A program made the position numbers and the translations under genes. DNA of 64,000 nt. Origin: Gorsachius magnificus (lineage: Eukaryota; Chordata; Aves; Pelecaniformes; Ardeidae). The stretch lies in NCBI GenBank assembly GCA_034008185.1, contig CM067086.1, positions 67,936,286 to 68,000,285 on the forward strand, given 5' to 3'. The notes below the pieces were generated by a model. That model ran no database searches, was not told the DNA's origin, and saw only the letters and a program-made list of their open reading frames with translations. Below, in pieces: positions 45,001 to 59,066 of this stretch (its first letter is position 1; each line of letters starts with the position of its first letter).

Positions 45001-48000
45001 AGGAATTGCTGGCTTTGAGCACAGTAATAATGTCAGATTAGCGTCAGAGGGATTTGACGTGCCCATGATGCTGCTGTTGAATCTGTGCAACACAGAACAG
45101 TGGTGTGTAGCATCTCTCCTACAAACACCTGATCAAAGCCCACTGAAGACGCTATGTGCATCAGTCTCAACTGCAGTTCAGTGTCTGTCCCCTCCCACCC
45201 ATCTGGTACCCCACTGAGCTTTTGGGACAACTTCCATCTGTACTGGGCACCTTGCTCCTGTTTCTCATGTCTAACATTAGCTTTGCATTGGAGGAGGGAT
45301 GAGTTTCAGGCCCTGGATCTTTAAATACCCTCCAGAGCTATAGTTGTGAGACGTTAACAGAAATTAGACCTGTCAACTGCAGGCAGGCTGAGCCTTGCCA
45401 GGAGTCTGACTTGGACTAGCGTTTATCTGCCAGAGATGCTCTGGGTTGTCCAAGCACCTTGCCCTCCTTGATGAACATCTTGGCACCCTGCACAGAGAGA
45501 GGACAGGTTTGCCTTTTGTAGGCAGGGACCTGAGGTGCAGGAGATGCACCTCTTCATCAGCCTTGTGATCCTGGGGAATTCAGCGCCTTGATCAAGGCAC
45601 TGAGACGCACACTGAAATGAGCTGTTTAAACTTACCCCGTGTTAATTCCTTCGACATTTATTGATGTAGAAACTAGAGGGAGGGTCTCCTCCTACCTAAA
45701 TGACTGCCCAAATCACTGGGCCTGACCCTTGGTGTAAGGCTTCCAGGTAATTAGGTGAAGCAGAAAGGGTTCAGAGCCCCAAAAGAGTGGGGGAAAGCCC
45801 AGTCCCTGGCATACCTTGTGCATAGGATGCTCACGGTGATGAGGAAGAAGCAAATCCTAGTTCCCCCAGAAAATGAACCTATTTTGACGAGATCCTCGAG
45901 AGAACTTTCTGAGCTCTGGGCTGAACAAGAGCAGTAATTTGCTCAGGAAAGAGGGAGAAGATGCTGCAGCTTCCTCCCCAGCTGTGCATTGCTCAGGAAT
46001 GTGCCGAACTGCTCAGTCCTGCCAAAGTCATGGTCATGCTGGATACGCCCACAGCAAACCTTTACGAACCGAGAGGACTTCATGGTTGAAAACTCGTGCC
46101 AATAGAACGTCTTTGCTCCTTTTTGGTTTTGTACTGGCTGTACGAGGATTACGAGGATCTGCATTTTGGGCTGCTTTCCTGTTATGCGAGCAGCGAGCTT
46201 TCCTAGCACATTTACAGGCACAAAACTGCTGCCTTCAGCGTTGTTCTGCAGTCCTATTAAACTGTTCTGGCTCTTATTTTTGTATTAATTGTCTTTTTTA
46301 ACTATATGTCACACTTCAGAATTTGCAGTGAACAAGCGGAGCAGGGATCTTTGCCACGTAAAATATTAACAAATTGCTGAATACCCTTGAATGGTGGCTG
46401 GAATCAATGTGCAGGGTAGTTCTCAAAACCCGACAGCTCCTGGGGGATTGCAATAGCCAGATGCACTTGCAGAGCACAGCTACAGCATCTGCTACCATTA
46501 CCAAGTGATCACCCTGGCACGCTGTGCTCCTTTGCAATCCACTTGACAGATATCCTCGTTATTCCCGGTGAGTGATTAATATCTTGTTTCATGCAGCCCA
46601 CCACAGGTGTTTGATTCGGGCAGGGATAACAAGGTCTTGGTCATCTTAAAAGAATTGTTCTGGGAGTCCAACGAAGCTCTAGAGCTCTGTGGGTAAGCGT
46701 TTGGGTCTGCCCCAGGAGGGGGGAAAGGCGTTGCTGTCCTGGCAATTCAGGGGGCAGCTCTGGCTCTCCAGCTGGTTCCTTATTCATCCAAACATTTGAA
46801 GGCTTCGTGGGCATAGCTGCCAAATGTGTTGGACCGGTGGACTGCTGCCAGCAGTCATGTATTCCTGTGATCTCTTGTGCACCTGCATCACCCAAATTTT
46901 AATTGAAAATAATTGGAAGCCTCAGCCAAAGCCTGAATGCAGAATTGTTGCCTCTGACTGAAGCTGTGCCTGAGCCTTGGACTTCTGGAGCATGGATGAA
47001 TATAACCTGGTGGTGCTGCCCCAGGCGTAGCCTCAGGAGGGACCCTTGCTGCTGATTTCCAGCTATGTGCTGATGATTAGTTTAAAACTCCATAGAGACT
47101 TTTTAAATTGATCTGGTAATTTGTGGGCTGTGATGCCAAGGATTAGGTGCTACTGTGGTGCAAATGGGCCCTGGGGATGTGGAGAAATTCCCAGCCTGCT
47201 CCCCATGAGCAGCCTGCCCCAGTCCACTCAAGATCCCCCTCCAGACTGGGGTGATGGTGTGACCACCGGGGAAGAGGGAAACAACAAGTCTTGAAGGCAG
47301 AGCTGGGAAAACCAAGCCTGGACTTTGGATTTCAACAATTTACATGCCAGAAGGGCTGGACCTGAAGCGTGAGCAGAGATCTGAATCATCAAGCTTGCTG
47401 TTGCTTCACAGCCAGTTGTCCCACTTGGTTCTCTGCTGGGAAAACTGTTGGTACAAGGCAGGTTACTGCTTTGTAGGGGTAAGAAAGTCTGGGGGCAGAC
47501 AGATGCATTGGCTTTCAGCTGAAATCCCCATGCATTTGAAGATATTTTAATTCTGGGATATATCAGAGTGTGCTCGAGGCAGCAAGATTTGCTGGCTAAT
47601 CTACCGCCTCGTGCAGTTCCCAAGAGGCAGCCGGGGATGTGGGGGTTATATCAGATTAGATGCACATGAAACAGCCCCCCTCACACTGAGTTGATGCTAC
47701 TAGGGATTGCAGGGAGGGTCACAGTGCATCTCTGATCTCAGTAGAGCATACAGGGCCCTGCAATTCCCCAGGCACATCCCATTGCTTGATCTTTTATGAT
47801 TATGATTGAAAACATTGCTGGTAAGGAGACTGAGGAGTTGTTCCCCTCTGTTCACCAGCTGCTTCCTTGCTGGCGAAGGCTGATTTTTTCAGGAGTGCTC
47901 AGCACTCACATGAACTCCAGCACATGGATGGAAGGAGCCAGGATCCTACAGTGGGACCTAAATTAACTGGGATGCCCACATAAGTGTCTAGGAGCTATTT

Positions 48001-51000
48001 TTGAAAAGGTGGACTCTGCATCGAGGGAGAGGTAAATTCAGAAGTAGAGAGAAGGCTGATATGAGAAGAACTGTTAAATCCGTAATTGGTATGGGCTTGC
48101 GAAAGGGCTTGCTGTCCTTTTGCTGAAATTCAGGCTGCTCTTTTAGTTTAATATCCAGGACCATGAACTCACTCCTGAACAGCACTTCACAAAAGCACTG
48201 TTTGCACCCTGTCGCGCTGAGCATGAGCAGCAGTGTGTGTCCAAGCCTCTCTCTCCCACCAATGCAGTTAATATTTCCCTGCCCAAGCTAAACCAAAGGT
48301 AAAATATAAATTGGGCCTATCCACGTGTAGCTGGAGCCTGTAGAGCAGCTTCATCAATCATGTTAGCACTGGGAAGAGGACTTGCTCCCTTCCCGAGCAG
48401 GCAGCCGTGCTCTGTGCCCAGAAGTGATATAAATGCACCCTGTGCCTTGGCATTAGCTGGGAATGAGGGAGGTTGATGACCGTGGCTAATGGTGGAGGTG
48501 AAGAAGCCTTTTCTGAGCTCTGCCTGCAGACGTTGGTTTTACCAATGAGCTCTGCATGGAGATCCCAGCAGCTGAACCCATCCCAAGCCTCAACCATGTG
48601 TTGGAGCCAGCAAGGAAGTTCATCCCACCAATTTTCTTGCTCTTTGGTGTGGGATGGGCAGCAGTGCTTTGGAAAGAGCCACAGCATTGTACAATGATGC
48701 GAGAGCTTGCTGGAAGCCTGTGGGAGAGGGAGATGTATACGTGGTTTGGAGGGGTGCCGGAAGGGTGATCAACGTGATGGAGAGCAGCCCTTTCACACTG
48801 CACTCCCAAAATGTTTGAGTGATCCTAAAAGAGCACTTAGAGAAGAGAAAGGGCAGAAAGATCCAGGGAGATGGGGAGAAAATGCAAGGCTGGCACAGCT
48901 GGCTGTTGAGATGGATGGAGATACAAAGCCCTGGTCAGAGGAAGAACTGATGCCTGAAGGAGAGGAGTATAAAAGCAAAGTGAGGAAGACATGGTGAGAT
49001 AAAAGAAGTCCTGCTGCGTGTCACTTTGTGTTTTTTTGCCCCAGTTTCCCTGGCCAATAGGTAGCTCGTGAGGGTAACATCTTCCTGTCATGCCTGGCCA
49101 AGCTGTGTGGCTTTTGAGGCACGCTCAGAGAGTGGCTCCTTTGGGTCTGCTCCTCCTGCCTCCTCTGCTCTCAAAGCCTTTGACAGGCACAGGTCACCTC
49201 CTGTGATGCCACCTGCTACCACAGAGTGGCCTTATGACATCACTGATGTTTGTTTTGGCTGATTCTCAGCTTTTGCTGGTGCTCCCAGGCTTTGAAAGGC
49301 TTGCTTTCCTGTGTCTGTAGCAGGGATTTGCTGCGGTGGCAATCACATGGGCTACAAAACACTCAAAATGCTACATGCTCCTAACAAGCTGTGGCTGTCA
49401 GGACATCAAAATGGCCTATTTTCTGGTGTATTCATGGTTGTCCCAGGTGAACGTCCATCTTTTGGATTTTTCCAGTGTGCTGCTGCCTGTTGTGGGTTAC
49501 TTAGACCAGTGAGCACAGCATCCTCATCTCTGTTACCAGAGCTCTGGTGGAAATTAGGGAACAACTGACCTGTGCCACCGAAGCCACGGGAAGGATGATG
49601 GGGAACATTATGCATTTCCAAGTAAAATCATCCAGAGAGGCAGCAGAGATGCCAGCAGAAGTAAGAAAGGACACAAGGAAAGCATGAAGTGATCACAACT
49701 TGTCAAGGAATACTGCTGAGGAGAGCCAGGACCAAGGCAGGGGCAGCAGAGATGTTAAAGAGTGCTAACTTTTATGTGGCTTGGAAAAGAGAGCTGAAAT
49801 GAGGAGATTTGGATTTTGGCTGCCATCGGCAGTTGTCTAATCCCTCTATTCCAGAGCTAGAGCTACTGGTGGTTTGGGTCAGGAATGCTTTGACACCTTT
49901 TCAAAGCACTTCCCAATCCTTGGCTCGGATATGAAGCAGGCAGAATGGTAGGGGCATAATTATTCAGCTGCCTCTCTGATCTGTTTGATCTCACTAGTCT
50001 AATCTCCATTATCTTCAAAACCAGGTGATGGGTGCTTTTGATGCAGCCTGTGATCAGAAGCCACGCACAGAAAGCAGGAAAGTAGAGCAGCCGGCCATTT
50101 TCAAAGCGAAGCTACAGTCTGTTCCTCAACTGTGTTCTGATCAGAAATAGGCTTTTTCCATCTACAAATGGACTTTTATCTTTTTTTTTTTCTCCTCTCC
50201 CCCCCCATAACAAACAGTTTTTTTGGTAAAGTTGTGATGGCTGTTCAAAAGGCTTCTCCATTAGAAGTCCTGGGATGGAGATCCAGCGCCTGGGGATTGC
50301 CTGCAAAAGCTGTTTGGTGTGGGCTTAAGAGGGTGGTTTTTTTTCTCTCTCACACTGCAGTTTTAAAAATGCTTGTGGGGTAAAACATTTTGATCAATTA
50401 TTATGATAATGACACAAGAGTGGAATTATGAGCATAATTATAATTACCATTTTTATGCGCAGTTAGTTAATCATAAAATACTACATTATAGAATTTTTCT
50501 GTTTAATGAAATTCATTATAGAGGCCCTCGAAGCCCTAAATTTAATGTTAAACAAATTAAACCTGTGTCTGGGGTTAGGGCTATTAGCACAAACGTGGCC
50601 TTGAATTAGTTGCTAAAACAGGGCTTGGTGAGTCATTAGCCAAAGGGGTGGTGGTGAGGCTGACCACATATACCTGCTCCTGGGTGAGGGGAGTCAGCTT
50701 TTCCCTACCCTGGTATCTATGTTGGGTAGCTCACATGCTAGCCATTGCAAAGGCTGAGCTCATTAGCCTCTAGCCCAAAAATCTGGAAGATAGTAAGTCC
50801 TTGCAGGAGAAAGGCTGCTTTTCTGGAAGTATTGGTGTGGAGGTTCCTGGAGAGAAGCCATTCTGTGTCTTATTGGGGATAACTTCTTATCCATGGTTCA
50901 GGTTTCAGCTCTCCCATCAGGATGTAACGCAAAGAGAACAAGAGTATGGGGGCATGGTGAGCCCTGTTGAAACGCTTTTACAACAAGGTATTGGACTTTA

Positions 51001-53084
51001 TTGTTGCCGCATATGCGAAGCCAACTTGCAAAGGAACCTCCTGGAGCATACTAACAGTGTGGAAAAGCCCAATGTCTTGAGTTGCATGGCTTTGAAAGAG
51101 GGAAGGTTCAGTTAAGGGTGGGAAGGCCAGCTGGGAACAGATTGCAATGAGCAGCAGTGTCATTGCTACATGCTTGTGTTCTCTCCCAAGAGCCGTACTG
51201 ATTTGAGGCAGCAAATCAAATGAACAACCTCTGTCTTTGTAATTTTGTCCCCTTGAGGTAGGTCCCAGTGGATGGGAGACCTCCTGCAAACGCATTCTCC
51301 AGTGTGGTTCTGAGTCTGAGAGTTGACAGGGTTTTGTTGGGTGTTTTTTTCCTTTTTATTTTTTTTTTCTTTGGGGCACTAATCCCATATTGCATCTATG
51401 TCAGTATGGCCATGCTGATCTGTCACAGCTCTTTGCTGGAGGAGAACTGGCATCTGGGTAGCTCCATCATGGACGTTCCAGCACACTAAGCAGCAGAAGG
51501 GCCAAACCCAGTGAATTTGATCAGGAAAGTACTTCTTAGTTAGGAGATAGACTGAGAGGAAGGACAGAGGTCATCTTCACTTGCCTTTAGGCATAGGCAA
51601 TATTGTGTATGAATCTGGGCTAGTTATCTAGTTGCCTTTATCAGTGTAGACCCAGTTGACATGGCCTGTCCTAGTCCCCCTTACAGGGCACGATGGGGCA
51701 CATCCTCCACCCAGGAGCCCATTTTGTACTTCTGGGGCCAACAGGGTCTGGATGGTGGTGGGGGTGGAACCTGCACTGGGGTTTGTAGGGTGGCTCAGTG
51801 AAAACCTCCCTGCTGCTACCCTCAGAAATGGCTCGGAAGAATGCAACAGCATCCTTACAGCTTGCTTGCTTACTGGTTGCAGTGCCTTTTGCAGGGACAG
51901 TGGCTGGCATCATCTTTCCAGTCCCATTCAGTCAACCTCATCCCCGTGTACTGTGAAAGGCTTTCAGAAGCGCGTATGTTCAGAGATGCTGTTTGTTTTT
52001 GTTATTTACCAGTGTCTGTGTAATGGAAAGAGCTCTTGGAGGTATTAAATTATCAATTTTCTCACAGGTACCTGGAGTGCTGATTGTTACGGTTGTTTTT
52101 ATTGATGTCTGATCTGGAAAGAGAATGCAGGTTTTGTTGTTTTTAATATAATGTGACATGTATCAGCATGCAGCCATAGTAATGTAATATAACAAGAAGC
52201 AGGCCTACTCTGAAAGTACAGGCATTGGTTATTGCCCTTTAGCTGGAAAAATGGCTTTTCTTTTTTTCCTTTGCAGTTCTTAATCAGGGAAGTTAATTCA
52301 AACCTTTACCAAATTCTGTGTTTGTAACTACGTCGTTAATGCAACACATAGTGGTACCATATTAACTCATTGTGTGGGCATATCTAAACCCCAGGTTGTT
52401 CCTGTCTTGGGAATCTCATAGTATTGGGTCGTATATTCAGAGTCAGTTCAAGGTTTTTTCTCAGCGTTAGGAAATTCCATTTTGTCCACTTGAGATTTTT
52501 TGGGCAACAAGATTAAATTTATGGTTGTGGCAGAACAGATTATGAGCTGGAAGTGAGGGTGGTCCTTGGGAGGTTTGGGAACTGGGAAGGGTCAGTGGTT
52601 ATTGGGGCATCTGCAAGGAATCTCTGGTGAGAAAAGAGGATGGCAAGGTCAGGAGCAAGGGAATGACTGAAGGAAGAGACCTGGGCAGCAGCCAGACTTT
52701 GGGGAGGATTAGGGTTGGGGGAGAGACCTGGGAAAGCATCTGTGTCTCTGAAGGACCAGCAGCCGCTCAGCTTTGCCGCTGGCACCCTCTGAGAGAGGGG
52801 AAGATATGTGATGCTCTGCTGTCTTTAAGCCAGTGTGTATCATTATTGATCTTACACTGGTTTCTGTAAGCTACAAAAGGAAACCAGAATTGTATGCTAG
52901 ATTCTGACCTTTCCTAGTTCTACTGAATCCCTTTTTTACTTTAATTTTTTTTTTTGTATTGCATCAGAGGTGGTGCACTGATTTGGTGTTGGAAATGATG
53001 GGGAAATGTTGAGCTTGTGCTGTTGAGCCCAGGGTTTCAACCCTAATGTTTTCCAACCCATCACAAGAAGCTGACCATGGAGCC
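42048..53084. other. Long unique non-coding stretch
   Basis: About 11 kb without an exon, RNA gene or mobile element that I recognise. Contains C9 at 42351-42359, several T runs (42798, 50189, 51358) and an AT-rich, homeodomain-site-rich block at 50390-50620. GC-richer patches (46660-46900, 47110-47320, 48370-49000, 52540-52790) hold overlapping short frames on both strands. The 48707-48997 plus frame is E/K/R-rich at its end but has no recognisable domain. Confidence 0.5.
50390..50620. promoter_or_regulatory. AT-rich block with clustered homeodomain-type sites
   Basis: Dense ATTA/TAAT words (TTATTATGATAATGAC, GAGCATAATTATAATTACC, TTAGTTAATCATAAAATAC), a CDX/HOX-like TTTTATG at about 50451, and a near-palindrome TAATGAA-A-TTCATTA at 50504-50518. 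Low repeat content and this motif density are typical of vertebrate conserved non-coding enhancers. Conservation itself cannot be judged from one sequence, so this is an inference. Confidence 0.3.
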
Positions 53085-53395
53085 TATAGGAAAGATGGGG
53101 AAAATATTTTTAGTAGGACCAGCTGTGACAGGACAAGGGGTGATGGTTTTAAACCAAACCAGGGTAGGTTTAGACTGGATCTAAGGAAGAAATTCTTTAC
53201 AATGAGGGTGATGAAACACTGGAACAGGTTGCCCAGAGAGGAGGTGGAGGCCCCATCCCTGGGAACATTCCAGGCCAGGTTGGAGGGGGCTGTGAGCAAC
53301 CTGATGTGGTTCAAGGTGTCCCTGCTCCTGCAGGGGGGTTGGGCTGGGTGACCTCTAGGGGTCCCTTCCAACCCAAAACATTCTATGATTCTATA
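53085..53395 (+). mobile_element. CR1 LINE fragment, 3' end (older subfamily)
   Basis: The plus strand encodes about 88 C-terminal ORF2 residues without a stop: CDRTRGDGFKPNQGRFRLDL, RKKFFTMRVMKHWNRLPREE, VEAPSLGTFQARLEGAV and LLLQGGWAG. The 3' UTR follows (GACCTCTAGGGGTCCCTTCC) with a tail of two ATTCTATG-type units at 53380-53395. 5'-truncated. It shares its 3' UTR type with the scrap at 4673-4720. Confidence 0.95.
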
Positions 53396-56300
53396 AGGAT
53401 TGCTGGCACTTCCTCAGGGCAGCCGCATGGTCTGTGGTGTCCTGCCTGTCTGCAGCAAGGATGGGTTTAACCTGGATCCTGTTTGTGTGATGGGACCAGG
53501 GGAGCACACAGGGAGCATGAACAGGACTCTGTCTGCATATAAAAATACACATATATTGAGGACAGAGCTGGCACACGCCTGAGGCTAGTTTTGCAAGATC
53601 CTAGCAGAGCCCCAATTTGCTAAAATCCAATTGTATTGGACAGCAGGACATGCAAATGAGAGTGAATGCATATTTTACTTGCTGTGATGCTCTGGGAAAT
53701 ATGTCTTTAATGTAGCCCTTGATGGGGATGCTGTGGGAAATCAAGTCCTGTCTATGCATGCTGAAGTAGTTGCCTATATTGTTGCATTAGAGTCGGCGGC
53801 TTTTTAAAGTGAATAATGCAATACCATCAAAAAACCATAAAGGTGCCTTACAAGAGCGAGCCCTGCTCTGCAGGGTTAGGGTATCCATAGCCTGTTCAGG
53901 GAGTAGGTACCATCAGAGTAAATGCAGCAGCCACCGCTGCTAACCATGTTTCATGGAGTACTCTGCTCGTGCGGAGTCATCCCTTGTAGGGCTGAATGAC
54001 CGCCCGGTCCATGCTGCAACTGGTCTCCTGGGTAGCGGGAGAAGTGCAGGCTGTGAAGAGGATCCTCCTTCAGAAATACCTTTCAGAAAAGCCTACTCCT
54101 TTTTGATAAGAACACTTCAGTTTCATATTCTGGGTTTTATTTTTAGCAGCTCTGCTGTGAAATTTGTCTCACTTACAGACCCTGCTCTCTGTTTTCCCTG
54201 GCGCTTCTGGCATGAAGTCAATAAACTTATAATAAAAGAAATCACTGGAGAATTTCACAGAACTTTGTTAGGTTGACAGCAGGTGGGAAAAAAAAATGCA
54301 TTATAGGTTATATTTAAACCACACTGATTCGAGGCATACACTCGTGTAGTAAACAAACTCGTGGCTATTCTCAGCTGAGTACTTAAACCCGCAAACGGGA
54401 AGCGCTTGAAGGGGCATGGAGTCCTCTGGTCCATCCTCCTACGCCATGGCATGGTCAGCTGGGCTCCTATTGCTCCCCCGAGGTGCTGGGAGGTTGTTAA
54501 GAGATGGCTTAGAGAATCATCATTTAGAGACTCCCTTCAGTACAGTGCTGGAATCCAGTATGATAAAAATTAAACTAAACCTCCCAATGACCCCGATTCA
54601 GCCTGGGTACCTACAAGAGAAAGACAAACACTAGGACTTGCAACTCATTCTTCAAAGATGATCTATAAAACCTTCTAATGGCAGCCAGAAAGGTAAAAAT
54701 TTATAGCTCTGAATATAAAAAGTCCTAAATTCAAGTGAGATGTTGGCTTCGAGACACAATTCTTTTTTTCCCCACTCCATGCTTTTTGCTACCCCTCACC
54801 TATGCTGACTTCTTGCCTTTCTTTCTGTAACACAAATCACCATTTCTGTGCTCTACAGGTGCATTTTTCCCTCAGATTGTCTAATTAGTTAATATAATTA
54901 ACTTAAACCTGGAGCAATTGTTCTTGATCTGTGCTTAGCTTGAGGTTTGCAGTTTGTGTGTCACACTTGAAAAGCAGCTCCTCTGCCTGTGCTCATTATA
55001 CTTTCAGCTGCATCCCGCTGATTAAATCCAAGGTACTGCTGCTTTCTGAAAACCTTGTGTGTCCAATAAATCTTTTGAGGGATAAAGCAGATATTCTGCT
55101 CATCTCAATGCGTGTTGGGCAAAGAGCGGGGATTTTGAGGCTGTAACACCGCTTGGGTTAGAAAACAGTGATGGGGCTTGATGGACCTACGATGACAAGA
55201 TTCAGGAGCTAATGGAAACAAATAGTGCTGGCAGTTTACATTTTTCTCTTAGAGGGGACTACAGTGATTTTCTTGATATTACTCTGCTATTACCACTCAC
55301 GCTGCAAGTGCTGAGAGAAACTTTGGGGACCATGATCATCTCTTATTCAGGAGCAGAGGTATTTCTTGCTATGGAAAATCTCATTGAAAAATCAATTTCT
55401 AAGATCTCTCAGCTTTTCTGCCAGAGGTGTTCTGCCAGTGTGAGGGAGAAGAATACTTCTGATAAATAAATCCTGTGGCAAGTATCTGAATGTGAGGAAT
55501 GACAGGGAAGACGACTTGTACTTGGAGAAATGAAAAAAGTGCTCTATAGTGCAGAGAGTGGTAGGAAATAAAGCAGCATATTGAGTGGTTCTGTTTATAG
55601 GGAGAATGATTAAAGCTCTTGTTTTGGGCAAGTGGCTGCTCCTGGCCTCCAGGTGGGGAGGGAGCTCCTTTGCCAATGTGTTTTTACAAGCTTTCAGGGC
55701 AGAGATGGTTTTGCTTTTGGGGGTGGTGTGAAGCAGATCCCCTTGTTCACTGCGTGCAGCGCCTCTGGATGGTCCTCATGTGCGATGTTCGGCATGGGCA
55801 GGTGCCTGTTGCTGGAAGGTTTGCCTCTGCTAGAGGCAAAAAGTTGAGTTTTGCTCTATGCATAGCAGTCTGTGCCAGTACTGAGGCTTTTAATGGGTAC
55901 CAGTGCGGTTTGCTGCAGGGTGAGGGTTGCTCAGTGTTTAGGATCCATAGGTACGTGCAAGGAGATCTTCTGATCATATAAATTCCTCCAGCTTTGCTTG
56001 CAGCATGGTTCTTCTGCACGCTGTACAGCACACCGCTAGGGTCTTGACCCTGGTAAATAGGGGAAGCCAAGCTGGGATTCACAGATGTTGCATGCTAGTT
56101 TGTAGTTGGAAATTTTTTTTTTGACATCTGTAGTTGAGGAGAGCTTTGGGACCTTCTCATGACGGCCAGCAGCCGGCTGTGACCCCATCCTTAGGCTGAG
56201 CAGCCCACACGGGTTAAGCAGCCCAGGGACCCCATGTGGGTGCTCAGCAGAGGAAAGCGTAGACACATTTTTAAAATGATCTAAAAGCATCAAAAGAAAA

Positions 56301-59066
56301 TAAGGTTTTTTTAGCCTTAATTGCCCTCCAAACAGAAAAATACTTTGAACATCCTTATTCTTCACCGAAACTGTCAACAGATGTTTAACCTTCCCCAAAC
56401 CTATTTTGGCACTGAAGATAAATAATTTCAGCGTATAACATCTTTGCTTTCAGAAGGAAACCTTGCTCCTGAGAAGTGAAGCCTAACTTGACACTGTCTT
56501 TTGTGTGTACACTGAACATGAAGCCCCGTACTTTATAATACTCATGGCATTGGTAACTTCGCAACTTTTAAATCATGAAAGATTTACGCGAGTGAGGTAG
56601 AGTTGGAAACGTTTTATGACATGTTCATTCACACTAAATCAGGCTCTGCCTTTTTAGAGTTTTCTTTCTAGACAGTTATGCAAATGCAAAAAGACAGGAA
56701 TGGATTTAAAATGATTTTCAGCATTGGAAGATTAGCAGAAAGTGACAGACTGCCACGAAATGCTCTGGCTCCTCTGCTCCTGCAGACTTCCAGCCCTGGT
56801 AGGGATGGGGTGGGCAGCAGTGAGAAGAGGAAGAAACAGATTAAGGGTCTTAATTTTATCTTCATTACTGGAACATTTATGTGCTTGGATGGGATGATGG
56901 GCCTGTTTTGCAAGGTGGCTGTTATGAAATGATAATTAAAAATGAGTATGTAGAAATCTAGTGTAGGGCTTGATTGTTTCCAGTGTGCAACTTCTCACCC
57001 TTAGCTGAAAATGAGCTAGGAAACTTTTCCTTTTAGTCTTGTCCAAGGACTGGACCCTGCAAAGCCTCTAAAGTGATAATTATCTCTTGCTTACGTGGCT
57101 GAGCTCATTTGCTTCTCTGGATATGGAGGGATGAACTTGCTTCTACCATGTGAAGGGCACAGGCAGGGCTATCCTGTCCTGTTGCTCCCCTACCCCAAAT
57201 CCACCAAATTGGTAGCGTGGTGTTTAACACCACTCATCGAAAATATATTGCTCTTCAGCGCCTGCGCTGAGCTTCAGCTCAGCTCTCCCTGTGTGCTTTT
57301 AAAGACTCTGTTGCCCACAGTATTTTCTATGTGCTTTCAACTTGCAGGCAACTGCAATTCTTAATGGATGATTAATTGGCTTAATGTAAAAGATAAATTA
57401 GCGGAAATGACCTCCTGAGTCAGAGCCCTGCGCCCTGCTAAGGTAAGCTACTCATCATACAATCCCCTAGGATATCTGATATAATTTGCAAAGAACCATC
57501 CCTTAAAAGGATTGGAGTTGATAGGGTCTGGTGTCTGTCACCAGCCTGGCTGTCCCTGACACAGGTGACATGCTGAGGACAGAGGTATTTTGTACTTGTA
57601 ACCTTCACTTTGATTTATGAATTCTTTGTACAAGCATATGTTCTCTGAAAGCCAAAGAAGCTGAAGAAATCCAGAAGATCCCCATTAATTAATTAAATTT
57701 TTGAATTAAATTCTTGCTCAAATTTTCATTTGGGATCTACTCAGGCTGTCTGGGTCACTACTTTGCTTTGAAAACTATGGGATTTAAAAAAAAATAAGTC
57801 ACTGTATAAATGTCAGAGCTTTCCTATTTTCTTTGGAGTGCACTTGGACTGCTTTTACAGGATGCTTTCAGCAATGGTCAGTCTGCTCATTGGCCTAGCT
57901 CAATGGAGATCCTCTATGCATGAGGTGATACCTGGGTCTGGGACTCTCCAGGACTCTGAGGAAAACCCTAAAAGCACAAGAATTGCCTCAGGTCTGACAG
58001 CCCTTGCAGTACCTAGCACTGAGAGATCCCGACTGACCACAAGGCATGGGTTTTGTCATTCTTGAAATGTGTTCCTTACTTTCAGGAAACTTTCCCAGTT
58101 TCCTTTCTGCCTTTCAGATACCTCTGAGGCTCTACAAGATCTCATCTTTCTCCTTGGTCTTCAGAGAGCTGTGTTGCTGATCTCCAGTTATGAGTTCATT
58201 ATGATTCTCCAGTGAACTTTAGATCTCTTAATGCAGATGTTTCACCTACCTATCTCTGTAGGCCAGTCTTGTCTCTGTGTTCCCCGTGCCCCTCTCTCTG
58301 TTATCTTCTCATGGACGTCCATTCCTCAGCTCAAGCTCACCGAGCATGGCACAAGCTCTTCATCCCCCTCTCTAAGCCATCTCTGTCACCTCCCTCCTTA
58401 GTCCCTGGGCTGCCTTACCCTGTGCTGTGCTAGGAGCAAAACCACCCCAGAAAATACACCTCAGGTGAGGGATGTTTTCTGTTGCAGAAAAGCCCTTTTA
58501 ATAACACAGGAGGCGTCATTTTGAATATGTTTTTATGGCCATTTTTGCAGCTCTTATTATACCTTATGTCTAGAACAGGTCCTTACAATTACTCATAATT
58601 GCTAGTCTTTGGCACTTTACAAACCCTCTTCCTCAAAATATGCAGCTGGGGAAAAACAACCCTGCCCAGTGAGTGACTCCCACATGGGGAAAATAATGAG
58701 AAATGTGGAGTGCAGGAGCAACAGGCTTTCTGGACAATCGTAAACAGCAATCATGTTTAAAAGCATCATCATCTGATCGCAGCGCGTTCAGTGACAGAAA
58801 GGGAAATGCTGTGTTTAATGAATTAAATTGTTCATTGAAAATAATGACCCATTTCTGACTTGTAGGTACTTACTGGCTGCTTGTGATGCTGGTTAGCCCT
58901 TCATCAGCACAGGGTGTGAGCGGCTCCTCTGTGTGCTCTCTCTAAGCCTTGCTGCTTTTGCTTTGTGCCTGCTACATCTGATGTGTCTGTCCCATGCAGC
59001 TGTCTGGATGCTAACTCTAGTGCAGAATAACTGCTGTGCATATGTTAACAAGAAAACATATGTGGA
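53396..59066. other. Long unique non-coding stretch
   Basis: About 5.7 kb with no recognised gene, RNA or repeat. Simple features are a T10 run at about 56113-56122, an A-run near 57785-57794 and an AATTAATT-rich patch at 57686-57720. Frames at 55619-55981 and 56036-56398 are unsupported. A pyrimidine-rich section lies at about 58080-58440. Confidence 0.5.

Noticed and set aside
48707..48997. 96-codon E/K/R-rich plus frame
   Set aside because: Composition follows a purine-rich strand. No homology recognised and no gene context.
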